Source: Bradyrhizobium ottawaense (lineage in GTDB: Bacteria > Pseudomonadota > Alphaproteobacteria > Rhizobiales > Xanthobacteraceae). From it: a stretch of 64,000 bases of DNA. Positions 17,666 through 24,814 of the stretch are shown here, piece by piece. The DNA is taken from the NCBI RefSeq assembly GCF_002278135.3, contig NZ_CP029425.2, positions 4,626,001-4,690,000 of the forward strand. Reading direction: 5' to 3'. The first letter of the stretch is position 1. Every line of letters starts with the position of its first letter. The position numbers were made by a program, and so were the translations under genes. The notes below the pieces were generated by a model, which was given only the letters and a program-made list of their open reading frames with translations, searched no databases and was not told where the DNA came from.

Positions 17666-18613
17666 ATGCCCGTTGTGCTCGATCCCGATGCCGCCGCCGT
17701 CTACAAGGCTTTCCAGGAGGCCGGCCGCCCCGCCTACGAGACGCTGACAGCGCCGGAAGCGCGCGCCTATTATGCTCAGGCGCGCTTTGCCACCAACCCC
17801 GAGCCGCCTGAGCTCGCGCGCGCCACGCCGCTATCGATCCCGGCGCCGCACGGGGTGATCCCCGCCCGCCTCTACGTGCCGAAGGAGCCGCGCCGGCACG
17901 ACGGCCTATCGCCGGCGCTGATGTTCTTCCACGGCGGCGGCTGGGTGATCGGCGATCTCGATTCCCACGACGTCGTCTGCCGCCAGTTGGCCCACGCCGG
18001 CGCGCTGATCGTGATCTCGGTCGACTACCGCCTCGCGCCCGAGCACAAGTTTCCCGCGGCTACCGAGGACGCCATCGCCGCGACCCGATGGGTCGCCGCG
18101 AACGCGCGCGAGCTCGGCATCGACGCCTCGCGCCTGTCGATCGGCGGCGACAGCGCCGGCGGCAACCTCACCGCGGTCGTTGCGCTCGCCGCGCGTGAAG
18201 CTGGCGGCCCCGCACTCGCGGGCCAGGTGCTGATCTACCCCGCCACCGATTTCGCCATGACGCACGGCTCCCACAGCGAGCCCGAGACCAGCGTGCTGCT
18301 GACGCATTCGGTGATCCGCTGGTTTCGCGACCACTACCTCAATGGCGCCGCCGACATCCATGACTGGCGCGCTTCACCGGCACGTGCGCAAGACCTTGCC
18401 GGCCTGCCGCCGGCCTATGTGCTGACCGCCGGCGCCGACCCGCTGCGCGACGAAGGCGACGAATATGCCGAGCGGCTGAAGCAGGCCGGCATATCCGTCA
18501 CGTACAAGCACTATCCCGGCCAATTCCATGGCTTCTTCACCATGGGCAAGCTGTTGCAGCAGGCCAATGTCGCCGTCGGCGAGATCAGCGCGTGGCTGAA
18601 GGGATTGGGATAG
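17666..18613 (+). CDS. Alpha/beta hydrolase, HSL/esterase family
   Basis: A 315-residue carboxylesterase or lipase of the hormone-sensitive lipase family. The oxyanion-hole motif is HGGGW (89-93), the nucleophile Ser163 is in GGDSAGGN, and the triad is completed by Asp258 (AGADPLRDEG) and His288 (GQFHGF). There is no signal peptide, so it is probably cytoplasmic. The ATG was chosen over a GTG twelve bases upstream. It is divergent from the DUF2155 gene and the first gene of the accessory block. The natural substrate is unknown. Confidence 0.92.
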   Translation: MPVVLDPDAAAVYKAFQEAGRPAYETLTAPEARAYYAQARFATNPEPPELARATPLSIPAPHGVIPARLYVPKEPRRHDGLSPALMFFHGGGWVIGDLDSHDVVCRQLAHAGALIVISVDYRLAPEHKFPAATEDAIAATRWVAANARELGIDASRLSIGGDSAGGNLTAVVALAAREAGGPALAGQVLIYPATDFAMTHGSHSEPETSVLLTHSVIRWFRDHYLNGAADIHDWRASPARAQDLAGLPPAYVLTAGADPLRDEGDEYAERLKQAGISVTYKHYPGQFHGFFTMGKLLQQANVAVGEISAWLKGLG

Positions 18614-18665
18614 CAACGCCGCGAGCATTGGCTTCGTCCTTGACCAGAGCCGCCAGGAGGCGCAT

Positions 18666-18692
18666 ATTCTAGCCAGAATTTCTAGCTAGAAA
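18666..18692. promoter_or_regulatory. Tandem palindromes before the toxin-antitoxin operon (operator)
   Basis: ATTCTAGCCAGAAT (18666-18679) is a near palindrome, and TTTCTAGCTAGAAA (18679-18692) is a perfect 14-base palindrome. Both lie within 35 bases of the antitoxin start codon and share the core TCTAG/AGAA. Adjacent palindromes like this are the usual binding sites for autoregulating antitoxins. Confidence 0.6.
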
Positions 18693-18700
18693 GTCTGAGT

Positions 18701-18958
18701 ATGACCAAGCGAGTCTGGTCGGTGCAGGATGCAAAAAACCGCTTCAGCGAGGTGGTCCATGCGGCGCAGCGCGCACCGCAAACGGTGACGCGGCATGGCA
18801 AACCCGCTGTGGTGATCTTGAATGCCGCAGAGTTTGAACGCTTGCAGGAGCTGCAACGCGCTCGGGCGCCCTCTCTGACCGATCTGCTTCTTGAAATGCC
18901 GCAAGACGACGGGGAATTTCCGCGCGCGCGTGTCGCGGATCGTGACATCGGCCTCTGA
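18701..18958 (+). CDS. Phd/YefM-family antitoxin
   Basis: An 85-residue antitoxin. The N-terminal domain (WSVQDAKNRFSEVV ... TVTRHGKPAVVILNAAEFERL) is the Phd/YefM DNA-binding fold; the C-terminal 30 residues (ending PRARVADRDIGL) would bind and block the toxin. Its stop codon overlaps the toxin start (TGATG), the standard coupling in such modules. It probably represses its own operon from the palindromes just upstream. Confidence 0.93.
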   Translation: MTKRVWSVQDAKNRFSEVVHAAQRAPQTVTRHGKPAVVILNAAEFERLQELQRARAPSLTDLLLEMPQDDGEFPRARVADRDIGL

Positions 18959-19368
18959 TGTTTCTGCTCGACACCGTCACGCTGTCCGAGCTGCGTCGGA
19001 CCAGACGCAACCCGTCGGTGGTCGCCTGGATGGAGCGGCAGCGAACGGCAGATCTTTTCCTCAGCGTCGTCAGCATCGGCGAAATCGAACGCGGAATCGA
19101 ACGTCAGCGCGCTGCAGATCCGAGCTTTGCCGATGCGCTCGCCACCTGGCTGGATCGCGTTCTCGCTCTCTACGGCACACAGGTCTTGCCGTTTGACCTC
19201 CAGACCGCGCGTCGCTGGGGAGCTCTCAGCGCCGCGCTCGGCAATGACAGCGCAGATCTCATGATTGCCGCCACCGCGCTCGAGCATGGACTTACTGTCG
19301 TGACGCGCAATGTCTCGGACTTTGAGCCTACGGGAGTTCGCGTCGTAAATCCATTTGAAGGCAAGTAG
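18958..19368 (+). CDS. VapC-family PIN-domain toxin
   Basis: A 136-residue PIN-domain ribonuclease. The acidic metal-binding residues are visible: Asp5 in MFLLDTVTLSE, Glu42 in SIGEIERG, and the Asp of GNDSADLMIAATAL, followed by LTVVTRNVSDF. PIN toxins cleave tRNA or other RNAs and stop translation when freed from their antitoxin. The partner is a Phd/YefM antitoxin rather than a VapB AbrB-type protein, a combination known in other alphaproteobacteria. Confidence 0.92.
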   Translation: MFLLDTVTLSELRRTRRNPSVVAWMERQRTADLFLSVVSIGEIERGIERQRAADPSFADALATWLDRVLALYGTQVLPFDLQTARRWGALSAALGNDSADLMIAATALEHGLTVVTRNVSDFEPTGVRVVNPFEGK

Positions 19369-19405
19369 CCAGCCAAGCTCTCGAGTTGCTCTCCCGGACG
19401 CCAAA

Positions 19406-20404
19406 ATGCACCCTGCTCTCCTACATGCCCTCCCCATGCGCGGCCTGACATGGCTCGGCAGCCAGGGCACGCGCGGAGTCGCCGCTGTCGTCTTCATCGC
19501 GGCTGCGGTGCCACCGCTCGGCGCGCTGCTGCGTCCCTATCTGACCGAGGCGATCCTGTGCCTGCTCTGCATCTCCTTCATGCGGGTCGATCTGGCCGCC
19601 CTCTACGGCCATTTGCGCCGGCCGGCGCTGGTTGCAACCGCCACGGCCTGGACCACGATCGGCGTGCCGCTGATCGTCGGATTGATCGCCCACGCAACCG
19701 GGCTCACGGCTCGCGCCCCCGGGCTTTCGCTCGCACTGATGCTCCAGAGCATGGCCTCGCCGATGATGGCCTCCCCGGCCCTGGCCGCACTGATGGGTCT
19801 CGATGCCACGCTCGTGCTGATCACGCTGGTGACCTCGACCGCGCTGGTGCCCTTCACGGCCTCGCTATTCGCCGGCCTCTTCCTCGGCGACATGCTCAGC
19901 GTCACGCCGTTGACGCTCGGCCTGAAACTGCTCGGCATCCTCGCAGCATCGCTGCTGGCGGCGACCGCCATCCGATGGATCTTCGGCGCGGAGGCAATCC
20001 AGCGTCACAAGACGCCGATCGACGGCCTCAACATCATCATCCTCTTCATCTTCGCTGCTGCGATCATGGGCGATGTCGTCAGCGACCTCATCACACAGCC
20101 GCTGTTCACCCTCGGCCTCGCAGCTCTCTCGTTCGCGATCTATTTCACCCTGCTCGCGATCACCACGCTGCTATTCCGCCGCATCGGCTATGAGCGCGCG
20201 CTGGCGCTTGGGCTGATGGTTTCACAGCGCAATCTCGGCCTGATGCTGGCGGCTACTGCCGGCGCATTACCGCCCACCACCTGGCTCTATTTCGCGATGA
20301 CGCAGTTTCCGATTCACCTTGCGCCTTACATGCTGATGCCGATCGCGCGGCGCCTGACGGTACGCGCGAACACCTCCAGCTCTGCTGCGACAAGCACCCC
20401 CTAA
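19406..20404 (+). CDS. Ten-helix transporter, bile acid:sodium symporter (BASS)-like
   Basis: A 332-residue hydrophobic protein with about nine or ten transmembrane helices. The pattern of two halves, the QSMASPMMASPALAALMG loop and the late SQRNLGLMLAATAG segment resemble bile acid:sodium symporter and arsenite permease-like families. Substrate is unknown. The ATG follows the toxin stop by 37 bases. The 3' end overlaps the convergent GlxA-type regulator gene by four bases. Confidence 0.75.
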   Translation: MHPALLHALPMRGLTWLGSQGTRGVAAVVFIAAAVPPLGALLRPYLTEAILCLLCISFMRVDLAALYGHLRRPALVATATAWTTIGVPLIVGLIAHATGLTARAPGLSLALMLQSMASPMMASPALAALMGLDATLVLITLVTSTALVPFTASLFAGLFLGDMLSVTPLTLGLKLLGILAASLLAATAIRWIFGAEAIQRHKTPIDGLNIIILFIFAAAIMGDVVSDLITQPLFTLGLAALSFAIYFTLLAITTLLFRRIGYERALALGLMVSQRNLGLMLAATAGALPPTTWLYFAMTQFPIHLAPYMLMPIARRLTVRANTSSSAATSTP

Positions 20405-21339
20405 CCCGCCCTCGCCGCGCGCCGCAGCGCCTGCGGCGGCTGGCCGAAGGCGCGGATGAAGGCGCGCCGCATGCGCTCGGGATCGCCGAAGCCGGTCGCC
20501 TCAGCGACCAGCTCGATCGCCTCGCGCGAGGACTGCACGCGCTCGCGCGCGACTTCGAGCCGCAGCCGCTCGATCGCCTTCGACGGCGTCGCGCCGGTCT
20601 CGGCGGCGAACGCGCGGGCGAAATGCCGTGCGCTCATGCCGGCACGATCTGCGAGGTCCTCCACCGTCAGCGGCGCCTCGAGATTTTCGCGCGCCCAGGA
20701 CAACAGCGCGCCAAATCGGCCGTTCGGCGTCTTCAGCTCCAGCAGGGAGGAGAACTGCGACTGCCCGCCGCTGCGGCGATGGTAGAGCACGAGCTGCCGC
20801 GCGGCTGCCTGCGCGATCTCCTCGCCATGGTCCTCGGTGACCATCGCGAGCGCCAGATCGATGCCCGCCGTAATTCCTGCCGACGTCCAGACATTGCCGT
20901 CGCGGGTGAAGATCTGGTCCGGCTCGAACTTCACCTTCGGATAGCGCGCGACGAAATCGCGCGTCCGCCCCCAATGCGTGGTGGCGCGGCGGCCGTCGAG
21001 CAGCCCCGCCTCGGCCAGCACATAGGCGCCCGAGCAGACGCTCGCCATGCGCACGCCGCGCCGCGCCAGCCGCTGCACGAAGGCGCGCGTGACCTCGCAG
21101 CGCGCGGCATCCGCAACGCCCGCGCCGCCCGCGATCACCAGCGTCGTGATCGCATTCGCCGACTTGAAATCACGCGCCATCATCTCGACGCCCGACGAGC
21201 TGCGCACCAGTCCCGCGCTCGCGGCCAGCACGCGCAGCGCAAGCGTCTTGCCGGTGCAGCGCGCCGCGACCTCGAACACCGAGATCGGGCCGGCCGCATC
21301 GAGCAGCTGGAAATCCGGGAAGATCAGGATGCCGATCAT
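20401..21339 (-). CDS. GlxA-family transcriptional regulator (DJ-1/PfpI plus AraC HTH)
   Basis: A 312-residue regulator. Residues 1-170 form a DJ-1/PfpI domain (ILIFPDFQLLDAAGPISVFE, SVCSGAYVLAEAGLLDGRRATTHW) and residues 205-310 an AraC-type double helix-turn-helix (LADRAGMSARHFARAFAAETGATPSKAIERLRLE, ATGFGDPERMRRAFIRAFGQPP). It is divergent from a gene encoding a free-standing DJ-1/PfpI protein, which it probably controls through the inverted repeat between them. No ribosome-binding site is visible, and the repeat begins seven bases from the start codon, so the message may be leaderless. Confidence 0.93.
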   Translation of the reverse strand: MIGILIFPDFQLLDAAGPISVFEVAARCTGKTLALRVLAASAGLVRSSSGVEMMARDFKSANAITTLVIAGGAGVADAARCEVTRAFVQRLARRGVRMASVCSGAYVLAEAGLLDGRRATTHWGRTRDFVARYPKVKFEPDQIFTRDGNVWTSAGITAGIDLALAMVTEDHGEEIAQAAARQLVLYHRRSGGQSQFSSLLELKTPNGRFGALLSWARENLEAPLTVEDLADRAGMSARHFARAFAAETGATPSKAIERLRLEVARERVQSSREAIELVAEATGFGDPERMRRAFIRAFGQPPQALRRAARAG

Positions 21340-21345
21340 AGGGTA

Positions 21346-21380
21346 TGTCCGAAATAGAGGGAATTACGCCATTTCAGACA
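21346..21380. promoter_or_regulatory. Inverted repeat between GlxA-type regulator and DJ-1 gene (operator)
   Basis: TGTCCGAAAT (21346-21355) and ATTTCAGACA (21371-21380) are reverse complements at 9 of 10 positions, with a 15-base spacer, in the short divergent intergenic region. It is placed to control both genes. Confidence 0.55.
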
Positions 21381-21435
21381 CAACCGCACCATGCCAGTCT
21401 TCGCGCGTCAAGCTCATTCTTTGGAGGACCTGCCG

Positions 21436-22122
21436 ATGTCGTCACCGCTCCAGATCGGTCTTCTGGTATTTCCGCGCGTCACCCAGCTCGACTTCACCGG
21501 TCCCTTGCAGGTGTTCTCCATGGTGCCCGGCGCCAAGCTGCACCTGATCTGGAAGCGGATCGAGCCGGTGCCGAGCGATTCCGTGCTGACGCTGACACCG
21601 ACCACGACGTTCGCCGACTGCCCGCAGCTCGACGTGATCTGCGTTCCCGGCGGCGGCGGCACCAACGACTTGCTCAACGATGAAGAGGTGCTGGATTTCC
21701 TGCGCAAGCAGGCCGAAGGCGCAAAATACGTGACCTCGGTCTGCACGGGATCGCTGGCGCTGGGCGCCGCCGGCCTGTTGAAGGGCTACCGCGCCGCCAC
21801 CCATTGGAGCGCGATCGAGATGCTCGGCCAGTTCGGCGCCATGCCGACCAAGACACGCGTCTGCGTCGACCGCAATCGCATCACCGGCGGCGGCGTCACC
21901 GCGGGAATCGATTTCGCGCTGACGCTGGTCTCCCTCATGGTCGATCGCACCACGGCGGAAGCAATCCAGCTCCAGATGGAATACAACCCCGCCCCGCCCT
22001 TCAATTCGGGCTCGCCCGATACGGCGCCCGCTGACGTCTTGGCCTTGCTGAGAGAGCGCGGCGCGCAAAACCAGGCGCGGCGCCTGGAAGCGGTCAAGCG
22101 TGCGGCGGAGCGGGTGAACTAG
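21436..22122 (+). CDS. DJ-1/PfpI family protein (isonitrile hydratase-like)
   Basis: A 228-residue DJ-1/PfpI-fold protein. Key segments are LVFPRVTQLDFTGPLQVFSM, the CVPGGGGTNDLL loop and the nucleophile elbow SVCTGSLALGAAGLLKGYRAATHW, then GGGVTAGIDFALTLV. The layout matches isonitrile hydratase (InhA), which hydrates isonitriles to N-formamides, but other DJ-1 activities are possible. The ATG has GGAGGA upstream. Divergent transcription from a GlxA-type regulator that carries the same fold suggests that regulator and enzyme may bind the same or related ligands. Confidence 0.88.
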   Translation: MSSPLQIGLLVFPRVTQLDFTGPLQVFSMVPGAKLHLIWKRIEPVPSDSVLTLTPTTTFADCPQLDVICVPGGGGTNDLLNDEEVLDFLRKQAEGAKYVTSVCTGSLALGAAGLLKGYRAATHWSAIEMLGQFGAMPTKTRVCVDRNRITGGGVTAGIDFALTLVSLMVDRTTAEAIQLQMEYNPAPPFNSGSPDTAPADVLALLRERGAQNQARRLEAVKRAAERVN

Positions 22123-22136
22123 CGCGGGCCGATGCT

Positions 22137-22266
22137 CGCGTGTCCCGGACGCGCTGCAGCGAGCAACGCTGCTGCGCAGAGCCGGGACCCAGGAAGCCAC
22201 GCGGATCGCTGTTGCATAGGCCCCGGCTCTGCAGCGCATCACTTCGTGCCGGGCAGCACCCGGGGC
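22137..22266. repeat. Palindromic intergenic repeat element (MITE-like)
   Basis: The core arms GCAGAGCCGGG (22176-22186) and CCCGGCTCTGC (22222-22232) match perfectly. Outside them TGTCCCGGACGCG-type sequence pairs imperfectly with the right end GTGCCGGGCAGCACCCGGGGCA. From memory, elements with this wording (a CCCGGCTCTGC arm next to a GCGCTGCAGCG arm) are scattered in many Bradyrhizobium genomes. It has no coding capacity. Confidence 0.6.
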
Positions 22267-22294
22267 AGTGACCGTCGTGCTGGTCCCAACAGAA

Positions 22295-22325
22295 AAAGGC
22301 CGCTCGGTTTCCCGAGCGGCCTTTC
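22295..22325 (+). terminator. Rho-independent terminator downstream of the DJ-1 gene
   Basis: AAAGGCCGCTCGG pairs perfectly with CCGAGCGGCCTTT around four bases, followed by CCTGTC. It is symmetrical enough to work on either strand. It lies 170 bases beyond the DJ-1 stop, with the palindromic repeat in between. Confidence 0.75.
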
Positions 22326-22623
22326 CTGTCTTACGGCGGCTGCACATTCCATCGGGCGATTTCGGAACTTCCAGACCGGGGGCCTATCTCCCGATCGAGT
22401 CCTTACTCGGCGGCCGCTGCATCTCGGGACAGTCGCGAACTGTTGCCCGAACCGAACGCGATGGTCTCCCATCTCCGTAAGATGGGATCATTGAGCCGCA
22501 TGGCTTGCCTGGCCGCAATGTCCGCGCAGACGCCGTCCCCGCTGTTCCCGTTGTCCACAGCAAGGTGAGTCGGATGCGCGTGCATCCAACCGAACGATCG
22601 AGAGTCGAAGGAGGACGGAAAGC
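22326..22623. other. Non-coding stretch between accessory block and NDUFA12 gene
   Basis: Short open frames exist on both strands, but none has a ribosome-binding site with a plausible protein. GTCTCCCATCTC-CGTAA-GATGGGATC near 22461 makes a weak hairpin. Nothing else was recognised. Confidence 0.4.
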
Positions 22624-23031
22624 CTAGCCAGGCGTCCAGGGCTGATAGTCGCCGGTCGCCTTCGGACGCTTGCCGCTGGCCAGGGTCGAGCCCGAGGGCC
22701 GATAGGCCTTTGCCGTGCCGGTGAGATTCGGCTGGTGCGGCTTTTCCCATTCGCGCGGCTGATAGTTGGCCTCGGTCGGTGGCACATCGACGACGTGATG
22801 AATCCAGCCGTGCCAGGACGGGGGGATCCGGCTGGCTTCCGCATAGCCGTTATAGACCACCCAGCGTCGCTCAAAGCCGAGCGTCGGATCGACCGCCCCG
22901 CCGCGGGTGCGATAGTAGAGATTGCCCTGCTCGTCCTGGCCGACCAGCTCTCCGTACCGCTTGGTCCAGAGCTGGGTGCCAAAAGTCTGGCCATTCCACC
23001 AGGTGAAGAACTTGAGGAAGAATTGTTTCAT
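22624..23031 (-). CDS. NADH:ubiquinone oxidoreductase accessory subunit NDUFA12 (B17.2)
   Basis: A 135-residue homologue of the mitochondrial complex I 17.2-kDa subunit, one of the few supernumerary subunits shared with alphaproteobacteria. Typical segments are MKQFFLKFFTWWNGQT, GTQLWTKRYGELVGQDEQGN, YYRTR and RRWVVYNGYAEASRIPPSWHGWIHH. The tail is Pro/Lys-rich and ends DYQPWTPG. The chosen ATG is where the conserved family start falls. It points towards the DUF2155 gene, its usual neighbour in my recollection, but about 5 kb of other genes lies between. Confidence 0.94.
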   Translation of the reverse strand: MKQFFLKFFTWWNGQTFGTQLWTKRYGELVGQDEQGNLYYRTRGGAVDPTLGFERRWVVYNGYAEASRIPPSWHGWIHHVVDVPPTEANYQPREWEKPHQPNLTGTAKAYRPSGSTLASGKRPKATGDYQPWTPG

Positions 23032-23274
23032 GCGGCAAGGGCCCTGCTTCGTCGGGTCCTGATGCCATCCGGGCGGCGAAATGTCCAGTTCGGCGGGACG
23101 GCGGCGCCCTCGGCAAATGCGCCGGGCTCGCCAGGAACGCTGCCGCAAATCGGACGCGATCCGTTCATGCCGGGTACAGCCATTGAGAGCGAGGCTCCGT
23201 TCACGCGCAAACCGGCGTGATCCCAGGAACCCCAGCCCTTTCATAGGGTTTGCTTCCGGGAAAGGAGTTTTATC

Positions 23275-23946
23275 ATGAAAAGTCTGAAAGTTTTGAGTGC
23301 CGCCGCAGCGCTGGCGCTCGTTCTACCCATGACCTCACCGAGCTTTGCACAGGGGCCGGGCGGCGGTGGCCGTGGCGGCGGTGGTGGCGGCCACGTCGGC
23401 GGTGGTGGTGGTGGTGCTCACATGGGCGGTGGCGGTGGCGGTGGCGGCGGCGCTCACTTCGGTGGTGGCGGCGGCGCGCGCATGGGCGGCGGCGGCTTCG
23501 GTGGCGGAGCACGAATTGGCGGCGGCCCCGCGTTGCAGGGAGGTGGCGGCAACTTCGCGGCCGGCCCAGCGGTACGTCCGGGCGGCGGCACGTCCTTCAC
23601 CGGTGGCGTCAGCCGTAACTTTGCAGCCGCCAACGGCGGCACCTGGCAAGGCCGCGGCGGCAACTGGAGCGGCGGAGGCTGGCATCATCATCATCGTCGC
23701 GGCGGCTTCTGGCCGGGCTTCGCGGCCGGTGCGGCGATCGGTGGCCTCGGCTCGTATGCCTATTACGGCGGCGGCTATTACGATGACCCCTACTACTATG
23801 GCGACAGCTACTATGATGAGCCGTCCGTGGCGGTGGTCCCGGATAGCGGCGGCGACCCTGCCTATTGCGCGCAGCGCTACAAATCATACGACCCGGCTTC
23901 CGGCACCTATCTCGGTTATGACGGCCAGCGGCATCCCTGCCCGTAA
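23275..23946 (+). CDS. Glycine-rich BA14K-family secreted protein
   Basis: A 223-residue exported protein. The signal peptide ends SFAQ (residue 26). Residues 27-110 are almost entirely Gly with regularly spaced His, Ala and Arg (GGGGRGG, GGGGGGAHFGGGGGARMGG). A hydrophobic segment (FWPGFAAGAAIGGLGSYAYYGG) precedes a Tyr/Asp-rich part. The C-terminus AYCAQRYKSYDPASGTYLG with final CP is the BA14K domain, named for a Brucella immunoreactive protein with lectin-like activity. AAAGGAG lies before the ATG. A possible EcfG-like promoter (GGAAC-N16-GGTT, one mismatch) begins at 23226. Confidence 0.88.
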   Translation: MKSLKVLSAAAALALVLPMTSPSFAQGPGGGGRGGGGGGHVGGGGGGAHMGGGGGGGGGAHFGGGGGARMGGGGFGGGARIGGGPALQGGGGNFAAGPAVRPGGGTSFTGGVSRNFAAANGGTWQGRGGNWSGGGWHHHHRRGGFWPGFAAGAAIGGLGSYAYYGGGYYDDPYYYGDSYYDEPSVAVVPDSGGDPAYCAQRYKSYDPASGTYLGYDGQRHPCP

Positions 23947-23978
23947 GACGGCCTGAACAATCGATGCAACAAACCCAT

Positions 23979-24013
23979 GGGCGGCACCGGTGATGGCCGG
24001 CGCCGCCCTTGTC
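23979..24013 (+). terminator. Terminator of the BA14K gene
   Basis: GGGCGGCACCGG pairs with CCGGCGCCGCCC (11 of 12) around six bases and is followed by TTGTCTGTTCT. Confidence 0.75.
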
Positions 24014-24391
24014 TGTTCTGCGAGCCGCTGCAGTTTCGCCAGTCACTCCCGGGACGCCCTGCCGAGGGATGAAGCGGCCATGGCCCGTCGCGGGCGCGCC
24101 GTTGTCTTGACCGGTGTCCGATTGTTGTCTTGCCGATCGCGTTCGGCCTCGCGATCCCCTCGACTTTGCTTCAACCTTTCGTCGAAGCTGCCCGCACTTC
24201 GCGCGCCGCGTGCGCCTTCGCGCGAACCATGACGCATAGATGACGCGGGCCCGAAATAAGAGAGGGAACACGCACCGCAACCCTATGCACCGCACCGTGC
24301 ATATCTACCCCGATCCAATCCAAAATTGACCCGAGGCACGATTCGCGGATATCACCAATCACAGTGGGGACTTCGATTACTGGGAAGTGTC
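24014..24391. other. Intergenic region before the second CHASE3 signalling pair
   Basis: No convincing gene. It contains the inverted repeat TATGCAC (24284-24290) and GTGCATA (24297-24303), about 90 bases before the response-regulator start, which could be a regulator site. Confidence 0.4.
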
Positions 24392-24814
24392 ATGCCGCGT
24401 ATTCTCGTGGTTGATGACGATCCGATGGTCGGCGCGACCATCGAGGTCCTCCTCCAACGTCAGGGCTTCGACGTCACGCTGGCCGACGGCGGCGAAACAG
24501 GACTGGCTGCGCTGGAAGCGCAGGCCTTTGAGGTGATGCTCGTTGATATCTTCATGCCGCATATGCGCGGCTTCGAGTCCATCCGCATCTTTCACGAGCG
24601 CGCGCCAGCTACTCCGCTGATCGCGATGTCCGGCTATGCCTTCGCCTCATCCGCCTCGCCCTCTCCCGATTTCCTCCGCATGGCGCTGGAGCTCGGCGCA
24701 ACGCGCTGCCTGCGCAAGCCGTTCACGCCGGACGCGCTGCTGACCACGATCCGGGAATGTCTCGCCGGTCCGGGCGAGAGCGCACAGCCGAAGGACAAGA
24801 AAGAAGCCCCTTGA
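24392..24814 (+). CDS. Response regulator receiver protein
   Basis: A 140-residue stand-alone receiver. The acidic pair is Asp8-Asp9, the phospho-acceptor Asp52 lies in VMLVDIFMPHM, the switch Ser is in LIAMSGYAF, and the conserved lysine is in LRKPFTPDALL. The C-terminal tail (QPKDKKEAP) is polar. Its stop codon overlaps the likely TTG start of the hybrid kinase that follows, so the two are almost certainly co-translated. Confidence 0.92.
   Translation: MPRILVVDDDPMVGATIEVLLQRQGFDVTLADGGETGLAALEAQAFEVMLVDIFMPHMRGFESIRIFHERAPATPLIAMSGYAFASSASPSPDFLRMALELGATRCLRKPFTPDALLTTIRECLAGPGESAQPKDKKEAP

Noticed and set aside
22239..22472. A 77-codon minus-strand frame after the DJ-1 gene
   Set aside because: It runs through a terminator and a palindromic repeat and encodes no recognisable protein.
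23340..23530. Regular short repeats that might suggest a CRISPR or minisatellite
   Set aside because: The repetition is GGT/GGC codons of the glycine-rich BA14K protein, in frame and without spacers.
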